Source: Hericium rajendrae (lineage: Eukaryota; Basidiomycota; Agaricomycetes; Russulales; Hericiaceae). Taken from it: a DNA stretch of 64,000 bases. A model generated the notes under the pieces. It was given only the letters and a program-made list of their open reading frames with translations, made no database searches and had not been told where the DNA came from. Positions within the stretch are counted from its first letter, which is position 1. Each line of letters begins with the position of its first letter. The DNA lies in NCBI GenBank assembly GCA_033439255.1, contig JAVRDV010000017.1, positions 1 through 64,000 on the forward strand, written 5' to 3'. This document shows positions 48,000 to 60,612 of the stretch, one piece after another. A program made the translations under genes and the position numbers.

Positions 48000-48260
48000 T
48001 TTGACCTTGATGTCTCAAATGTCTAGCTGAGTAGCCATAGGACATATAGCTTTCATAGCATACCTATAAGATTATGTAGTAACTATAGCTATCCCTCATG
48101 ACTACATAGAGCTATATACTTTGTACTTACTGCTATGGAGACTATGATAGTCATTATAGCTCTATGTAGGTGAAGAAAGGGCTACATAGACTATATAGCC
48201 CTATCATAGACCACATAAACTGTTACTGAGCTATGTAGGATTCCCATTTTCCTGATGCTA
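48000..48260. repeat. ATAGC/CTAT-rich palindromic cluster
   Basis: Words such as CTATAGCT, CATATAGC and CTACATAG are dense here, as at 118-345 and 63700-63960. Similar phrases (for example GCTACATAGA followed by ATAGACC/ACGTCATAG) occur in the first and this cluster. They may be ends of one repeat family. 48261-48440 is AT-rich and unassigned. Confidence 0.5.
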
Positions 48261-48439
48261 TCTCAATGATCAAAGGGCTATGGTGTTGCAAATTATACTA
48301 TTAGATAGCAGAAGATAATATGGTTCCAGCAAGCCTTTATATATCATGATTGGTACAGTATTGACAGAGCTATAAATAAATTAGTCTGTTATATTATAAA
48401 GAACATACTGTAGTCTGAAGTTTTGAGTTCTCTACAGAC

Positions 48440-49170
48440 TCAGGAGTCAGACCTATGTACAATAACTGGAAAGCATTCAATCAGTAGATTTTGGTGCATT
48501 TTAGAACAAGTAAATCAGTTAAGAACTGAGGGACTTACCTTAAGGTCAGGATCTTGGGGAAGGAGATCTCAATTTTAAGTTTTGAATTTTGAGTTCTTGA
48601 TGGCCTAAGGCCTACTATGTAGCATGGCTGAAAAGAGATTAGTTAGTACATTCTCATACAATTTATAATGAGTAAACTGGTGAAGGTCTGAGAGACTCAC
48701 CTCAAGGTCAGAATCTTAAGGGGAAAATCTCAATTTTGAGTTTTGATTTTTGAGTTCTGGATGGCCTGAGGCCTATATAACATACCTGGCAAGTGTTTAC
48801 TTAGTACATCTCAATGCAATTTAGAACAAGTAAATCAGTGAAGATCTGAGAGACTCACCTTAAGGTCAAGATTCTGAGGAAGTTCTGGATGGCCTGGGGC
48901 CTATGTAGAATGCCTGAAAAGTGATTAATTAGTAAATTCCAATGCAATTTAGAATAAGTGAATCGGTAAAGAATTGAGCCACTTACATCAAAATCAAGGT
49001 TCTGAGAAAAAGATCTCAATTTTGAGTTTTGATTTTCGAGTTCTGAGCAGAATGGGACCTATGTAGAATGTCTGAAAAGTGATTAATGAGTACATTGCAA
49101 TGCATTTTAGAACAAGTGAATCAGTGAAGAAATGAGAGACTTACCTTATGATTTATTCTACCACCTTATT
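48440..49170. repeat. 165-bp tandem repeats, about 4.5 copies
   Basis: Copies of a unit with TTTAGAACAAGTAAATCAGT, GAGAGACTTACCTTAAGGTC, CAATTTTGAGTTTTGATTTT and GATGGCCTGAGGCCTATGTA repeat with a period near 165 bp. The third copy has an internal deletion. The same unit, in inverted orientation, makes up the left inverted end at 49.65-50.1 kb, and in this orientation the right end at 58.86-59.75 kb. Confidence 0.9.
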
Positions 49171-50399
49171 AAACACTTGATTATTTTATATCTTGTCAAA
49201 TAGACAAGCTATTATGGCACATGAAGCACCATTCAAAAGCAGTCATTAGTCTGATTCTAACAAGTCCTTGCTTACTTTTATTCATACAATATTGACAAAG
49301 CTACAAGAGAATTAGTCTGCTACATCATCATAGACAGATACATACAAGGAAGTGACTACCACAGCCATCAGGTGAACACCTCATGCTACAACTCACTGCA
49401 GATGGAACATGGGTATGTCCAGTACAATCTTGCAATCATATGGTCAGACATTGATTGCAATACCATACTCAAGAAAAGGACTGAAGGCAGAGAGTGCAAT
49501 TTGAACCAATGCTGAGATGATATAAGCTAAGCACAGCCACCAGATCTTTAATGGCTGTTACAGGTTTGTAGTTAGTCACATGATCAATTCTCAATCTAGA
49601 ACTAAAATGTATCAGGCTATTTACATGCTTCTCAACCATACTACTACATAGACTTCAGTCTGTCCAAAACTTGAAAATAAGACTCAAATTTAAGATCTTC
49701 TCCTCAGAATCTTGACCTTGAGATAAGTCTCTCAATTCTTCACCAATTTACTTGTTCTAAAATGTGCTGAGCTGTACTAATTAATTACTTTTCAGCCATG
49801 CTATATAGGCTCTAGTCCATTCAGAACTCAAAAATCAAGGCTGAAAATTGAAATCTCTCCTCCTAGATCTTGACCTTGAGGTGAGTTTCTCATTTCTTCA
49901 CTGATTTACTTGTTCTTAATTGTGTTACAATGTACTAATTACACACTTTCTAGTCATGCTATATATATCTAAATCTGTCTACAATTCAAAGACCAAGACT
50001 TAAAATTCAGATCTTTCCCTAGCATCTTACAAGACCTTGAGATAAGTCTATCAGTTCTTTACTGACTTACTTGTTTTTAAATTTGTTGAACTCTACTTAT
50101 TGGACAATTTGTATCTAGTGTCATTATAGACTATTTGCTATAGATTTTATAGACATTTATAATTAATCTGATTGGTGAGACTTAACTTATTTATGCACTA
50201 TTATTACAGCCATTTGCATATATGATGGCACTTCCATGATAGGGAAGTTCTGAGAGCACATTCAAGAATTTCTTAATTTAACACCATAAGCTTTCATCAT
50301 GTCTGCTGCTAGCTAGTAGTACATCCCTTGTACATCTCTGTTGTCTTTGCTATATCATACCCTTGTACACACCTGTATTGAACATGCCTTTCAGACAGA

Positions 50400-51462
50400 T
50401 CAGCTCCAATGTTAAGATGGCTGCAATAGAGCTTTATTATCATGATCTCCTTCTGCTCAACACAATCCTCGAATGTGTCAGCTTCTCTCTGTGCACATTC
50501 TGTTGGGTCAAGAAGCTCTATGATGAGACAGGCTTTGTTCCTAAACCTCAATGCCTTACTCATAGATGACCACACTATCTTCAGCACAGTGATCTCAAAT
50601 ACCTTCTGGAGCTTGTCTTGCACTGACCCTCCTAGTTTCTGGATGAGCTCGAGCACTTGCTCTCAACAAACAGGCTGATCTCTGTACACTTCTCAATGAT
50701 TCATTGTGAACTCAAGTGCCAAGGAATCTCTTCAAAGAAGCTCAAACACATCACTCAGGAACAAAATGATGATGTTCACACTGAATATGTTCACAGAATG
50801 GCCCAGTACAGCCCTGAAGAGTTGGGCTTCCTTGATGAAGTCTCCAAGGATGAAAGGACAGTTCAGCATCATTATGACAGGTCAAGGAAAGGCCAGAGAG
50901 CTACAATGAAGGGGGTCTTTGTTCGTGGCCTGTGACTCTCTGCTGAAGGTCTGCTCACCATCAATGGTATGAGTGCTTTGCACATTGTTGAAGGATTCAT
51001 GACACGTGATAAGTACCTTCACTTTCTTGAGCACACAGTTGTAAGTGCCTCACTTCTTTTCATGTTGTACTCCTTTTTTACATACCTTCTCTGCCATCAG
51101 ATGCCATTATGCTCTCCATACCCTGGTCCTCTCAGTGTGCTTGTGATGGATAATGCTCAGATACACCATGACAAAGAGATCATGGAGTTGGCAGGCCAGT
51201 TTGGTATGTTCAATTCTAGTATCCCTGTGAATATGAGCTTATATTATTTTTAGGTGTTCATATTGTCTATCTTTCACCATACTCTTCTGATCTCAATCTG
51301 ATCGAGGAGGCCTTTTTGAAGGTAAAGCATTTTATCTGATAAAATGAAAACTACTTCACAGGTGCCAGTAATGGCAGTATTATATATGATATGTATGAGG
51401 CTATGAATTGTGTTATGGCAAGTGATGCAAAGAGCTACATTTTTCATTCTGGTTACTTGTAG
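50400..51462 (+). pseudogene. Tc1/mariner (DDE_3-type) transposase, decayed
   Basis: A helix-turn-helix part is visible as WVKKLYDETGFVPKPQ, LDELEHLLSTNRLISVHFS and GISSKKLKHI. The catalytic part has LGFLDEVSKDERT (first Asp about 50833), GPLSVLVMDNAQIHHDKE (second Asp about 51149) and YSSDLNLIEEAFLK (Glu about 51304), so the DDE triad remains. Two small introns fit: GTAAGTGCC to CTGCCATCAG after LEHTV, and GTATGTTC to ATTTTTAG after GQFG. The tail is IIYDMYEAMNCVMASDA and HSGYL-stop. Stops and frame changes occur in the N-terminal part and after VKHFI. Enzymes of this type cut and paste at TA dinucleotides. It is too damaged to be active, but it could once have moved the nearby TA-flanked MITE. 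Confidence 0.8.
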
Positions 51463-51559
51463 TACACCCAATTGACTGAATAATACATAACAAGAGCATG
51501 ATACAGGTTCAAGTTGATAATGATAGCTACAAACTGCGAGAAGCAATAGGCTTTAACTT

Positions 51560-52975
51560 CTAGGCATTACCGGCAGTGGTCCATTTTGAAACAGCCTCTC
51601 GCATCTCAGCTATAGCACTAGGCTTGAATCTGATGTCACACAAGTCCTTCAGTGTGATATGGTGGAATATGTGAGCCAGTATAGTCATTCTCTGTAAGAA
51701 GGGCTATAATGCTGTGAGGAAGTGCATACTGCTGGCAAAATTCAACGACAGTCATCTGACAACCTGGTATGAAGTTCTCCACAAGAAGCATTGGCTCAAC
51801 AGAAGGAGGTTGAACTGCCATGCCTTGGCACATACCAGCAAGGCCAAGGATCTCTGGTGGAATGTTGAATTGGATGTTGATGACCGGTGCCACTAATGCA
51901 GCTGCAGGTATTGGTCCAGGTGGTGCAAGGTTCTCCTTTGTAGCAGATGCTAGTGCACAATGTCATAGTTCAGTCGACATGCCAAGAACCTCATCTGGAA
52001 GAGCATCAAAAAGCTTGTGGTTCAGAGGCTTGTTCATCAATGTGGTATTGTTCTTGAGCTAGTCCATACAAAAGAGGAGTATGTGTTAAGAGATATGTTG
52101 TGAGCACTTACAAGGGCTGCAGCCTATACATCAAGGTGAGATTGACCAAGGGCGAGGTGGCTTCTGGCATCTGCAGGATTTACAAAGCAGTGGCCTGGTG
52201 TGTGATAGCCATTCTTGTGACACGTCCAGTGATTTTGAAGTGCAATTATCCTCTGACATATCAGCTTGTTCCTAAGATCAAGATTGGTGGCATGAGATAT
52301 CTGTATTCATGGTAGTTCATTGAGCAAGATAGATATTTTATGGGTACATGACTTACCTTTGACTTTGCCATCTTGGCACCACTCTTTTTCTTCCATACTG
52401 GCTCCTTGTTGGTATTGCTATCTGAATCCATACCATGCTTCTTCTTCATGCGAGATCTTGCATCGTCAGCACTCTCGTCAGCTGAGACTTCATCATATAC
52501 CTTCTTCTGCATCTATAAAACTATTATCCATCAATAAACTGACTATATGCACATATAGCTTACCTTCTTGACTTTGTGCACAACCTGCACAGCTTGAAGG
52601 CTAATCGGTGTGTTGCTGCAACTTATAGAGGCATACTCTACCATGTTTTGGTAATCTTCTTCAGTAGCAACTGAAAGCATACAAGCAGAAACACAAGAGA
52701 TGGTAAATGAGAAGGTGTAGTCATTAAAGCTAGTGTCAGACTTCAAGAATGCAGAGATCTTCTGTAAAAGCTTGGCTTGAAAGTCACCAAACTTGCCGGT
52801 ATTGAGAAATTTGATGTATGTGCCTTGTCCATTCTGTTTTGGCTTGCCGTTCTTGGCTTCAGATACAGTAATGAAGGCTATGTTGCATGTGAGCTCCTTG
52901 GACTCAGTTGAGACTGATTCTTCGAAGCTACGTAGTTGATGTCAGTAGAACAATGGAGCTATGTACTTACTTTTC
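51560..52975 (-). pseudogene. Decayed unknown gene typical of Agaricomycete repeats
   Basis: Minus-strand exons with good splice sites: an exon with STESKELTCNIAFITVSEAK, YIKFLNTGKFGDFQAKLLQK and CMLSVATEEDYQNMVEYASI (52565-52929); MQKKVYDEVSADESADDARS and MKKKHGMDSDSNTNKEPVWK (52356-52512); an exon with LRNKLICQRIIALQNHWTCH, GHCFVNPADARSHLALGQSH and a TAG where TGG (Trp) would be expected (52135-52137); and a last part with PPGPIPAAALVAPVINIQFN, LTENDYTGSH, then a frame change before HHITLKDLCDIRF. The C-x-H ... C-[WF]-V-[DN]-P ... LWA type pattern occurs in proteins I associate with Agaricomycete repeats. Function unknown. It opposes the transposase gene tail to tail. Confidence 0.55.
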
Positions 52976-53340
52976 TTCTTAGCTTGCTTTTCTTGGACAC
53001 TCAGTAGACGGAAAAGTCAACTGTAGAGGTGCAGGGCTGCCCTCTATATCAGTGCTGATGGTATTTGTTCGGTTGACAGATTTAGCAAGAATAACAGAGG
53101 TATTAGAAAATATAGTAGATAACAAGTGGATAAACACCAAGTCCTTGTCATCTGATGGGAGCTCAATGATCTCAGTGGCTATGATGTTGGTGGTGGACAA
53201 GATGCATGAAAGAGAACACCACAACTTGTCTACTAACAGAAGGCACATTGTTTCTGATTAGAAAATTCTTGAACACGCTCCCAGAGCTTTCCTGTCATAA
53301 GAGTATCATCATATATGCAAATGACTGTAAATATAACTAA

Positions 53341-53968
53341 CAATTAAAACAAAATTGTCTTGCTATGCAAAGCATTGGCTCTCTTCTCCCAAGTGAAAAA
53401 GAGCAAAAAGCAAGTTTGCATATTTATGCACCTTTATAAAATATACTAACTAACAATGAAAAAGGAATCATATTGCCATATGATGCATCAGTCCACTTCC
53501 CCCAAGTATGAGTTTATGATGTATTTTTATTGAATTATTCATGCTTACCTTCACTAAAACAAGCTTCATCAGTGTTAGATCCTCTTACAGTTTCTTACAC
53601 TCAGCCTCTATCAAATCTACTGTTTCATCTACCAATTCTCTATTATCATCTTTCTCATCCACCCCTCTATTGCCAAGAACATCAAGCATGGTCTGCAACT
53701 CATTCTCATTGATACCATCTGCAAGTTCTGTCAGCTTATGTTCAGCTGCACTCAAGAGTCAAGGCTTCTACAGCCTTGTTCTTTGGTAAGTTGAACTGCT
53801 TTAGTAAACTCTTGGCTATCAGATTGATGATATGCACAAAGCAGTGCATATAGTTTCATCTGAGAAATTAAAATTTTATATAGTCTAGTGTTCATTTATA
53901 TATCTCATTATAGCACTTGGGGGAAGAGGGCCGATGCTCTGCATGGCAATACAATTCTTTTTGAATTG
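53341..53968. mobile_element. MITE with 55-bp inverted ends
   Basis: The left end 53341-53395 (CAATTAAAACAAAATTGTCT ... CTCTTCTCCCAAGTG) matches the reverse complement of 53914-53968 (CAATTCAAAAAGAATTGTAT ... CTCTTCCCCCAAGTG) at about 80 percent. Sequences like the inner end recur at 53465-53510, 58370-58490 and 58740-58790, so this family is present several times. The interior has short open frames and no transposase. 52976-53340 is AT-rich with an open minus-strand frame of doubtful value. Confidence 0.7.
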
Positions 53969-54084
53969 TTATAAGTTTGTAGTGTTATTTTCACAAAATT
54001 AATAAGATAGCAGAGAATTGAATATACTAATATTGTAATGTTGCAAAGATCTCAAAGTATATTGTTTTACACTTATCTCTTATT

Positions 54085-54255
54085 TTTTAGGGACCGACAC
54101 GAGTCAGAGTCACCTGTGGGTCAACACGGGTATACCCGCGAAATTGACCCGCAGGTATCTGACCCGCAGATCCGGATCACCCGGTGGCTGATACCCGTCC
54201 GGATCCAGGTCAAGGCCTTTCGAAATTTCACTGACCCGTGAGTTACCTGCGAGTT
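54085..54255. repeat. ACCCGCGGGT-type repeat, left copy
   Basis: Dense words such as GACCCGCAGGTA, TACCCGCG, CCGGATCACCCGGTGGCTGA and GGATCCAGGTCA. A direct copy with the same phrases lies at 56385-56560. The two flank the GC-rich block 54.3-56.3 kb like direct repeats of an insertion, although each could also be an independent simple repeat. Confidence 0.7.
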
Positions 54256-54344
54256 ACCCGCCACCCACATTGTTTTTCAAGTCTAATGTACATATGTGAT
54301 ATTTACTTAATGTTATCTACTTGTATACCATGTTATCGCCCGCG

Positions 54345-54505
54345 CCGCTGCACAGAGGCGGCCGAGGAGATGATGTCCTTGTCAAGGACGTCGAGTCCTC
54401 GCAGGCTTTGGTGAGCTCGCTCTCAATCTTCTTCTGGTAGGCCTTCGACTGCTCCTTCCGCTCGATCGAAGACACGATCCTCCATGACACGCAGCGGGTG
54501 CCGAT
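54345..54505 (-). pseudogene. 14-3-3 protein gene fragment
   Basis: The minus strand encodes VIGTRCVSWRIVSSIERKEQ followed by SKAYQKKIESELTKACED, then in another frame VLDKDIIS. This is the third and fourth helix region of 14-3-3 proteins (canonical VIGxRRxSWRIVSSIEQKE...). Only about 50 residues are present and the frame breaks before the end, so it is a relic of an exon. It sits inside a GC-rich block within AT-rich transposon DNA, pointing to capture or to an old gene destroyed by insertions. Confidence 0.8.
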
Positions 54506-56384
54506 GACTCAACGGTGAGCTCCTGGTCAGGCGGGGCAGTGTGTGCCGTGTTCTTGAGTATCTGTGGAGATGGCATGGGGCGTCAGACTGCTGCGTATGC
54601 AGAGACACATAAGACGCACCTTCGTAGTGCTCATCCTGCTCAGCGAGGTTCCGCGGGACTCGAGCATGCAAAATTGCACGGTGTAGCAGTGAGGCTCGAC
54701 AATGCATCACTGCTGACGATACGCCGGCATCTGCATGCTTATAAGTTATGGGGCTGTGATTGGGAGATAGACACCTTACGCGCGTGAGCGCAGGTCATAG
54801 GAAATGAGTGAGGGCCGGAGTGCAGTTGACGGGCGCTGTATATGTTGTCGAGCACGCGGATGATGAGGAAAAGCACGCAGGGCGCGCGAATGAAGTGTCG
54901 AGGGAGAGTGTAGGGAACAATGGGCTTCTGATGAGAGTTGAGACCTAGTCTCGCTGGAGTTGAGTGGAATGTAGAGCAGAGCGGAGTCTCGCTCGATAAC
55001 GAGCGAGACGTTCCGAGCGAAACTGTATATTAATGCATTATACCAGAATGAAGACTTTTTTTACTCACCTTAGCCCCTCTGACTTCCTCTGACCTTCGAG
55101 CTGAACAGAAAAAATGACGCAAGGAAGGGAGATGCGAGTGAAGGATAGAGAGGGAGTGAATGAGAGACTGGAAGTGAGCAGCCAACTCGAACAAGGCACG
55201 TTCGTCGTTCGGCTTCAGAGCTTCAGCCACCGCGCGAGTCTACAATTTTCGAGACTCCACAAATCGAATCAAATCGCGGTAAATCCAGAAAAAACGCAGC
55301 GTGCATATCTAGTTGTTTGCAATACAACGGATGAGATAATACCAGCAATTACTGCACGGTACGTTTGCGGACAGTCAAGTTAAGCTAGTGAAGTCTAATA
55401 CCTACCCAGCCCTCTTATGACACGTGTCACCATGTCACTATCCGGGTTAAACCGCCTCTGCACCTCCGCGACCTTCGCCCTCAGCGCGTTACAGCGTGCT
55501 TCACGGCTGCAGGCTATTCAGCCGCTGCTCACTTACATCTCCCGTAGTACCGTGCGACCTTGCACGTATGCTCAACGTCTCACTCCCCGCCGCTCACGCT
55601 CGTGCCTGCGCACAGCTTCAAAACCCCGCGCCCAACCTGCGCATCTCCACGCGTGCCAGCCACGTCGCCCGCCCTTCCCTGCACCTAGCCACATCACGCA
55701 TGCCCTTGCGCAGCCCACTGCCCTTCACCATCGTACGAACCCTCTGCACCTCGCTCATGGCCTTGCGTGCACCTTCAACGCATCCTGGCACGCGCGTGCC
55801 AGAATTCTCCCCGCGCCCCGCCCGGTCCATCGTCAGGCTCTATTGGTGAGCTTTGACTCATATATATTGCTTTTTTGTACTAATCCCGAGAGTGTCGCTC
55901 GTACAACGAATGACACTCCACGTTCCTGCGCTTGTCATCTCCACCGCCAGTACGCTCTGCCCTCGCATCCCCGTCTGCGCTTTGCGTCCACGCCCCTCAC
56001 TTTCACCGCCACGCTCGCGCCCCATGCATCGATGCCGGCGTGGCCCTGCCATGTATGTGCCCCGCGCTCCACCCGGCGTTGCGCGTCGACACCACACACG
56101 TACTTCACACATTGATGTCCGTCTCGTCTCCATCGACATATGCTGCCCGTCCCCACATGCGGTGCGCCCCATGTATTGTGCCCATGCCCGTGCCGGCACA
56201 CGGTAAGGAGAACATGGAACCACTGCCGAGCCAGGAGCGTGAGCGCGGGCATGACGAGTCTTGAGATAAAGACTGTAGGATCATTATTGTACAACGTAGC
56301 ACCTTTATTACAGTATGTACTATACTACAAATACTAAAAAGTTATAAATCATAGAACTGCAATACCACGAAGTTACATATTGTT
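54506..56384. other. GC-rich insert without recognisable genes
   Basis: GC-rich, Arg/Pro/Ala-rich open frames on both strands (for example 55417-56115 plus, 55858-56294 minus), with no family match and no consistent codon signal. Parts are built from degenerate repeats of CGCGCCCATGC type. Possible remains of a host segment, with the 14-3-3 piece at its left edge. Confidence 0.45.
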
Positions 56385-56560
56385 TATTGACCCGCGAGTA
56401 ACTCGCTATTGCACAGGTACCTGACCCGCGGCTCCGGATCACCCGGTGGCTGAAACCCGCATGGATCCAGGTCAGACCTCATGTTGGGTCAAATACCCGC
56501 GGGTTCGGATCCGGATCACCCGCGAGTGCACTCGTGTCGAACCCTATTATTTTTAAACTT
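56385..56560. repeat. ACCCGCGGGT-type repeat, right copy
   Basis: Same phrases as 54085-54255 in the same orientation: CCGGATCACCCGGTGGCTGA, GGATCCAGGTCA, TACCCGCGGGT. It ends abruptly at AT-rich DNA. Confidence 0.7.
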
Positions 56561-56602
56561 TGTTACCAACAAGAGTTGAACTGATGACAAAATAATGGTC
56601 AT

Positions 56603-56638
56603 GTGCAACAGCGAGCCTGGTCAGGCTTGCTGTTGCAC
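56603..56638. repeat. Tight hairpin, 17-bp arms, 2-base loop
   Basis: GTGCAACAGCGAGCCTG is followed after GT by CAGGCTTGCTGTTGCAC, complementary except for one position. Such an almost perfect hairpin in AT-rich DNA could be a foldback remnant, a cruciform or a transcript hairpin. Confidence 0.75.
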
Positions 56639-56969
56639 GTGACTTTTCAAAAATTGTGTTTGAACATTTATGAAGTACATGAGTGTAGCCTTTGAAAGTC
56701 TGTCAACTGTTGTATATTGCCTAGATTGATTTTATTTTTGCCTTCTAGGGGTCTCAATCAGTAATTTGGCCATATCTCTATCAATTCTCTAGCCATGAAC
56801 ATAAACTCAACTGTTTTGGAATAGTACTATGAATGACCATATTGTCATGATTTTTACTTATTTTATACACCACTCAGTATGTGCCTATTCTCAGATGATT
56901 TGATGATTTGCCCCTAGACTTGAATGATTTTTTCGATTTTTTTCTGCTTATAAATTGCTTATGTAATCC

Positions 56970-57045
56970 ACAGCATGGGCGAAATGACATCTTCATGATG
57001 TCATGAGATGGGAAGACATCATTTTGCCTATGCTGCAGATTGTGT
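56970..57045. repeat. Second hairpin, about 24-bp arms
   Basis: CAGCATGGGCGAAATGACATC and, after a 25-base middle that itself contains CATGATGTCATG, the complement GAAGACATCATTTTGCCTATG. Pairing is imperfect, with three or four mismatches. Downstream 57046-58360 is AT-rich, with no gene recognised. Confidence 0.6.
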
Positions 57046-59752
57046 AAAATCTCAGAAAACTTCAAAAATGGTCAAATAGGAGATTCTATGATGATTTGCA
57101 TATATCTCCTTATGTACTGAGGAGATTATCAGTTCCTTGATTGCATCAGAAAGATCTCAATGATAGCTTTCCGACGATACTAGGTACATTACAATTGGAT
57201 GAGTCAATAAAAAGATATGGCCTTAACAAGTTGGCCCCTACCTCTAACACCAACCCTTCAGTAATTGTCACCATGGTTTCTCAATACATATCTGATCTTC
57301 TTGTACAATAAGTAGTATTTTGATCATGTGACTAGCACCACACATTGCTCCGCTATGATGCAATCACTATGGTCTCCTCCTCAAAGATATCTTTGAAGTG
57401 ATTTCTTATATCTCAGTCATTTCTGGACCTATTCTTATGAAAAAAAAAATATTCTGAGGAGGTAAAATTTATATCATCATACACCATAATAACTTATGTC
57501 AAGAAAAAGGTGTAAACTTTACTATAAAATACATTGATCCATTATCTTGTAATAAGTTTGTACTTTTTCATACTGAGAACTTCTAGTCCTAATATAACCA
57601 GCATTGACTTACATATTATAGTTTAACAATGATTCAATTAGATTTAAAAAAGACTGAATATCTCTAAGAAATATCCAAAATTATAAGAATGACAATTGGC
57701 AGAATCAAACTTATAATGTTACTTTATATAAGAAATTAGTTAGAGTAAATGATTTCAAGGAATCATAATGAGATATAAATGTTATGTATGATGATTATGA
57801 ACAGTGACAGTGAGATATGTTGATTGTAAGATGAAATAAAAGAATTCAAGGTTGAACTGAAATTGAACCTGCAAACTCGTCAGATTGTTGACTTGTGATT
57901 ATATAAGCCAACTGTCAAATGGGGATGATTATCACTTTGGTGTCGTTTTCGACAAAAAAAGTCAGTATAAAGTAAATGATTCTAAAGAATCATAATTAGA
58001 AAAAACCTTCCCTCTAATTAGATGTTAATTCATGCTAATTGCTCAAGTCAATAATCCTGCTATCTTACTTATTATCTTACCATTATATAGATAAATAGAA
58101 GTATAATGATAATTAATGAAGCAGTTTTATAAACACATCAGTCTATACTATTTGATTAATTAGCAGTATTATCAGTCTATTAGACATAATTAGATGATAA
58201 TCAGATCTGATTAACATTAGTTAATCTTCAAAGATATTGATAACTACTAATGGCTAGACATCAGACAGCTTACATCACATAGTATGGCCCTCTGGGTATC
58301 ACCTGGTCTCATCTTTGTGTGAGAAAGTTGAAAAAATACAATTAAAGAAATTATCATTTGCATAATATTTTAACTTGGGAAAAGTGGACTGATGCTTCAC
58401 ACAGCAAAACAATTCCTTTTATTTTTTTCTCTATAAAGGTGTATAGATAAATAAACTTGCTTCTTGCTCCTTTGCATAATGTAAATTATTAAATTCTGAT
58501 AGCATATTGTCAAACTCACACTGCCTATCAATGCATCAGCAAAATGCAAAATTTCTGATTTTGATTTGAAATTCTCTGAATCTGCCTTTCAGACCATTTC
58601 AGACCATTAAATTATCAGGCAAGTCTTGTTTTTCTCAGAAATAGTGTATATTCAGATAAAAAAGACATGAATAAGATAACTTCAAATGCTCTCAGAGCAG
58701 TCAGAAATTTTACCTTTTGCTGATGTGGTTGCTCTATTATAAGACTTGATAAAAGAGAGCTGATGCTTCTCATAGCAAGATTTTTTTTTCATTGTTAGTT
58801 ATATTTAATAACAGTATATAGATAAGTAAAGCTATAATAACACTAGATACAAATTGTCCAATAAGTAGAGTTCAACAAATTTGAAAACAAGTAAATCAGT
58901 AAAGAACTGATAGACTTACCTCAAGATCTTGCAAAATGCTAGGAGAATATCTGAATTTTAAGTCTTGATCTTTGAATTGTAAACAGATTTGGATATACTG
59001 TATCATTTGAAATAGTTTGTCAGTCACAGTCATAGGACCTCTCTGACAAAATAAAATCTGACCTGTATCACAGATCACAACCTGACCTGATGAAACAGTT
59101 TTTTGTATGACTAAAATCTGAAAATTTGACTAGGCTAATTTGACTTTGAAAGTAGCTGAAATTATATATTTTTTGCTCATAAAGAGATCATTTTCTCATT
59201 TTGGGTGCACACACTGATGAATACAGCTCTTGAGGCCCAAACACACACCTAGCATATCTCCAATGAAAGATCTTTACTAATAAAATTTTGCTTATGTCAC
59301 AGTAACTGTATTTACCTGACAAATTTGAGATTTTGTTGGGCTCATCACAGTCACAAGCAGGTGACAAATCATTTCAAATAATACAGTATATAGCATGGCT
59401 AGAAAGTGTATAATTAGTACATTTGAATGCAATTTTAAACAAAGACTTATCTCAAGATCAAGATTTAGAAGGAGAGATTTCAATTTTCAGTCTTGATTTT
59501 TGAGTTATAGATGGACTGGAGCCTATATAACATGGCTGAAAAGTAATTAATTAGTACAGTCCTACACATTTTAGAATAAGTAAATTGGTAAAAAATTGAG
59601 AGACTTATCTCAAGGTTAAGATTATAAGGAAAAGATCTTATATTTGAGTCTTATTTTCAAGTTTTGAACAGACTGAAGTCTATGTAGTAGTATGGCTGAA
59701 AAGCATGTAAATAGTCTGATGCATTTTAGTTCTAGATTGAGAATTGATCATA

Positions 59753-60612
59753 TAGTGAAGTGCAAAAAGAATGCACATCTCTCTATCATAGTCCGTCTCA
59801 TATTTCTCAATGTTCTGCTTAGAAATCATGCTTTAAATGATTCTACAATTATCCTCTACATGTCTTCTATCATACTCAATAAGAGTTGAAAACAAACTAC
59901 AGAAAAATGCATGCTACAAAAGTGTGCAAAGTTGGTCAATTTGGATAACAAATTGTGATTTTTGTTCTTCAATAAGAAAACAATGACTTGCTCTAAAAAT
60001 ATTTGAGAACACTTTTGAAGATCCTAAGAGTACATAATAATCATTTAAAGTTAATGTACTTAACTCAACTATTAGCTCAACTGTCTGCAATTTCTTCTAC
60101 AAAGTGATTACTTTTTTCCAAACAGTGCTATCTTCTACACAAAATATTATGAATCAATCTTTTACATGTTGTAGATGTCAAGTCAAGCCTAATATTGCAT
60201 TTTTTTAGCATAAGCATTATATTGTGGCATATCAGTCAATGTTAGTTCTTATACAAAATAACAAAATAACCACTTTGTAGAAGTTACTGCTGAAGATCAA
60301 CCTTAGTAAAATAACTTCAAACAATTATTCTGTGCTTTTAGGATCTCCAAAAGTGTTCTCAAATATTTTCAGAGCAAGTCATTGTTTTCTCATTGAAGAA
60401 CAAAAATCACAATTTGTCATCCAAATTGACCAACTTTGCACACTTTTGTAGCATGCATTTTTCTGTAGTTTGTTTTCAACTCTTATTGAGTATGATAGAA
60501 AACATGTAGAGGATAATTGTAGAATCATTTAAAGCATGATTTCTAAGCAAAACATTGAGAAATATGAGACAGACTATGATGGAGAAATGTGCATTCTTTT
60601 TGCACTTCACTG
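59753..60612. mobile_element. 860-bp MITE with about 280-bp inverted ends and TA target duplication
   Basis: The left part 59753-60035 (YAGTGAAGTGCAAAAAGAAT ... CTAAAAATATTTGAGAACAC) is matched in reverse complement by 60335-60612 with very few differences. It is flanked by TA on both sides (59751-59752, 60613-60614). The related arm at about 49.58 kb shows the uninterrupted sequence (GAATTGATCA joined to TGAC), i.e. the empty site. Ends starting CAGTGAAGTG and a TA duplication fit Tc1/mariner-type mobilisation. No coding capacity. High identity of the arms suggests a younger insertion than its host repeat. Confidence 0.88.

Noticed and set aside
52979-53261. Open frames on both strands upstream of the decayed unknown gene
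   Set aside because: The minus-strand frame might be an upstream exon, but it does not join in frame with the next exon; left unassigned.
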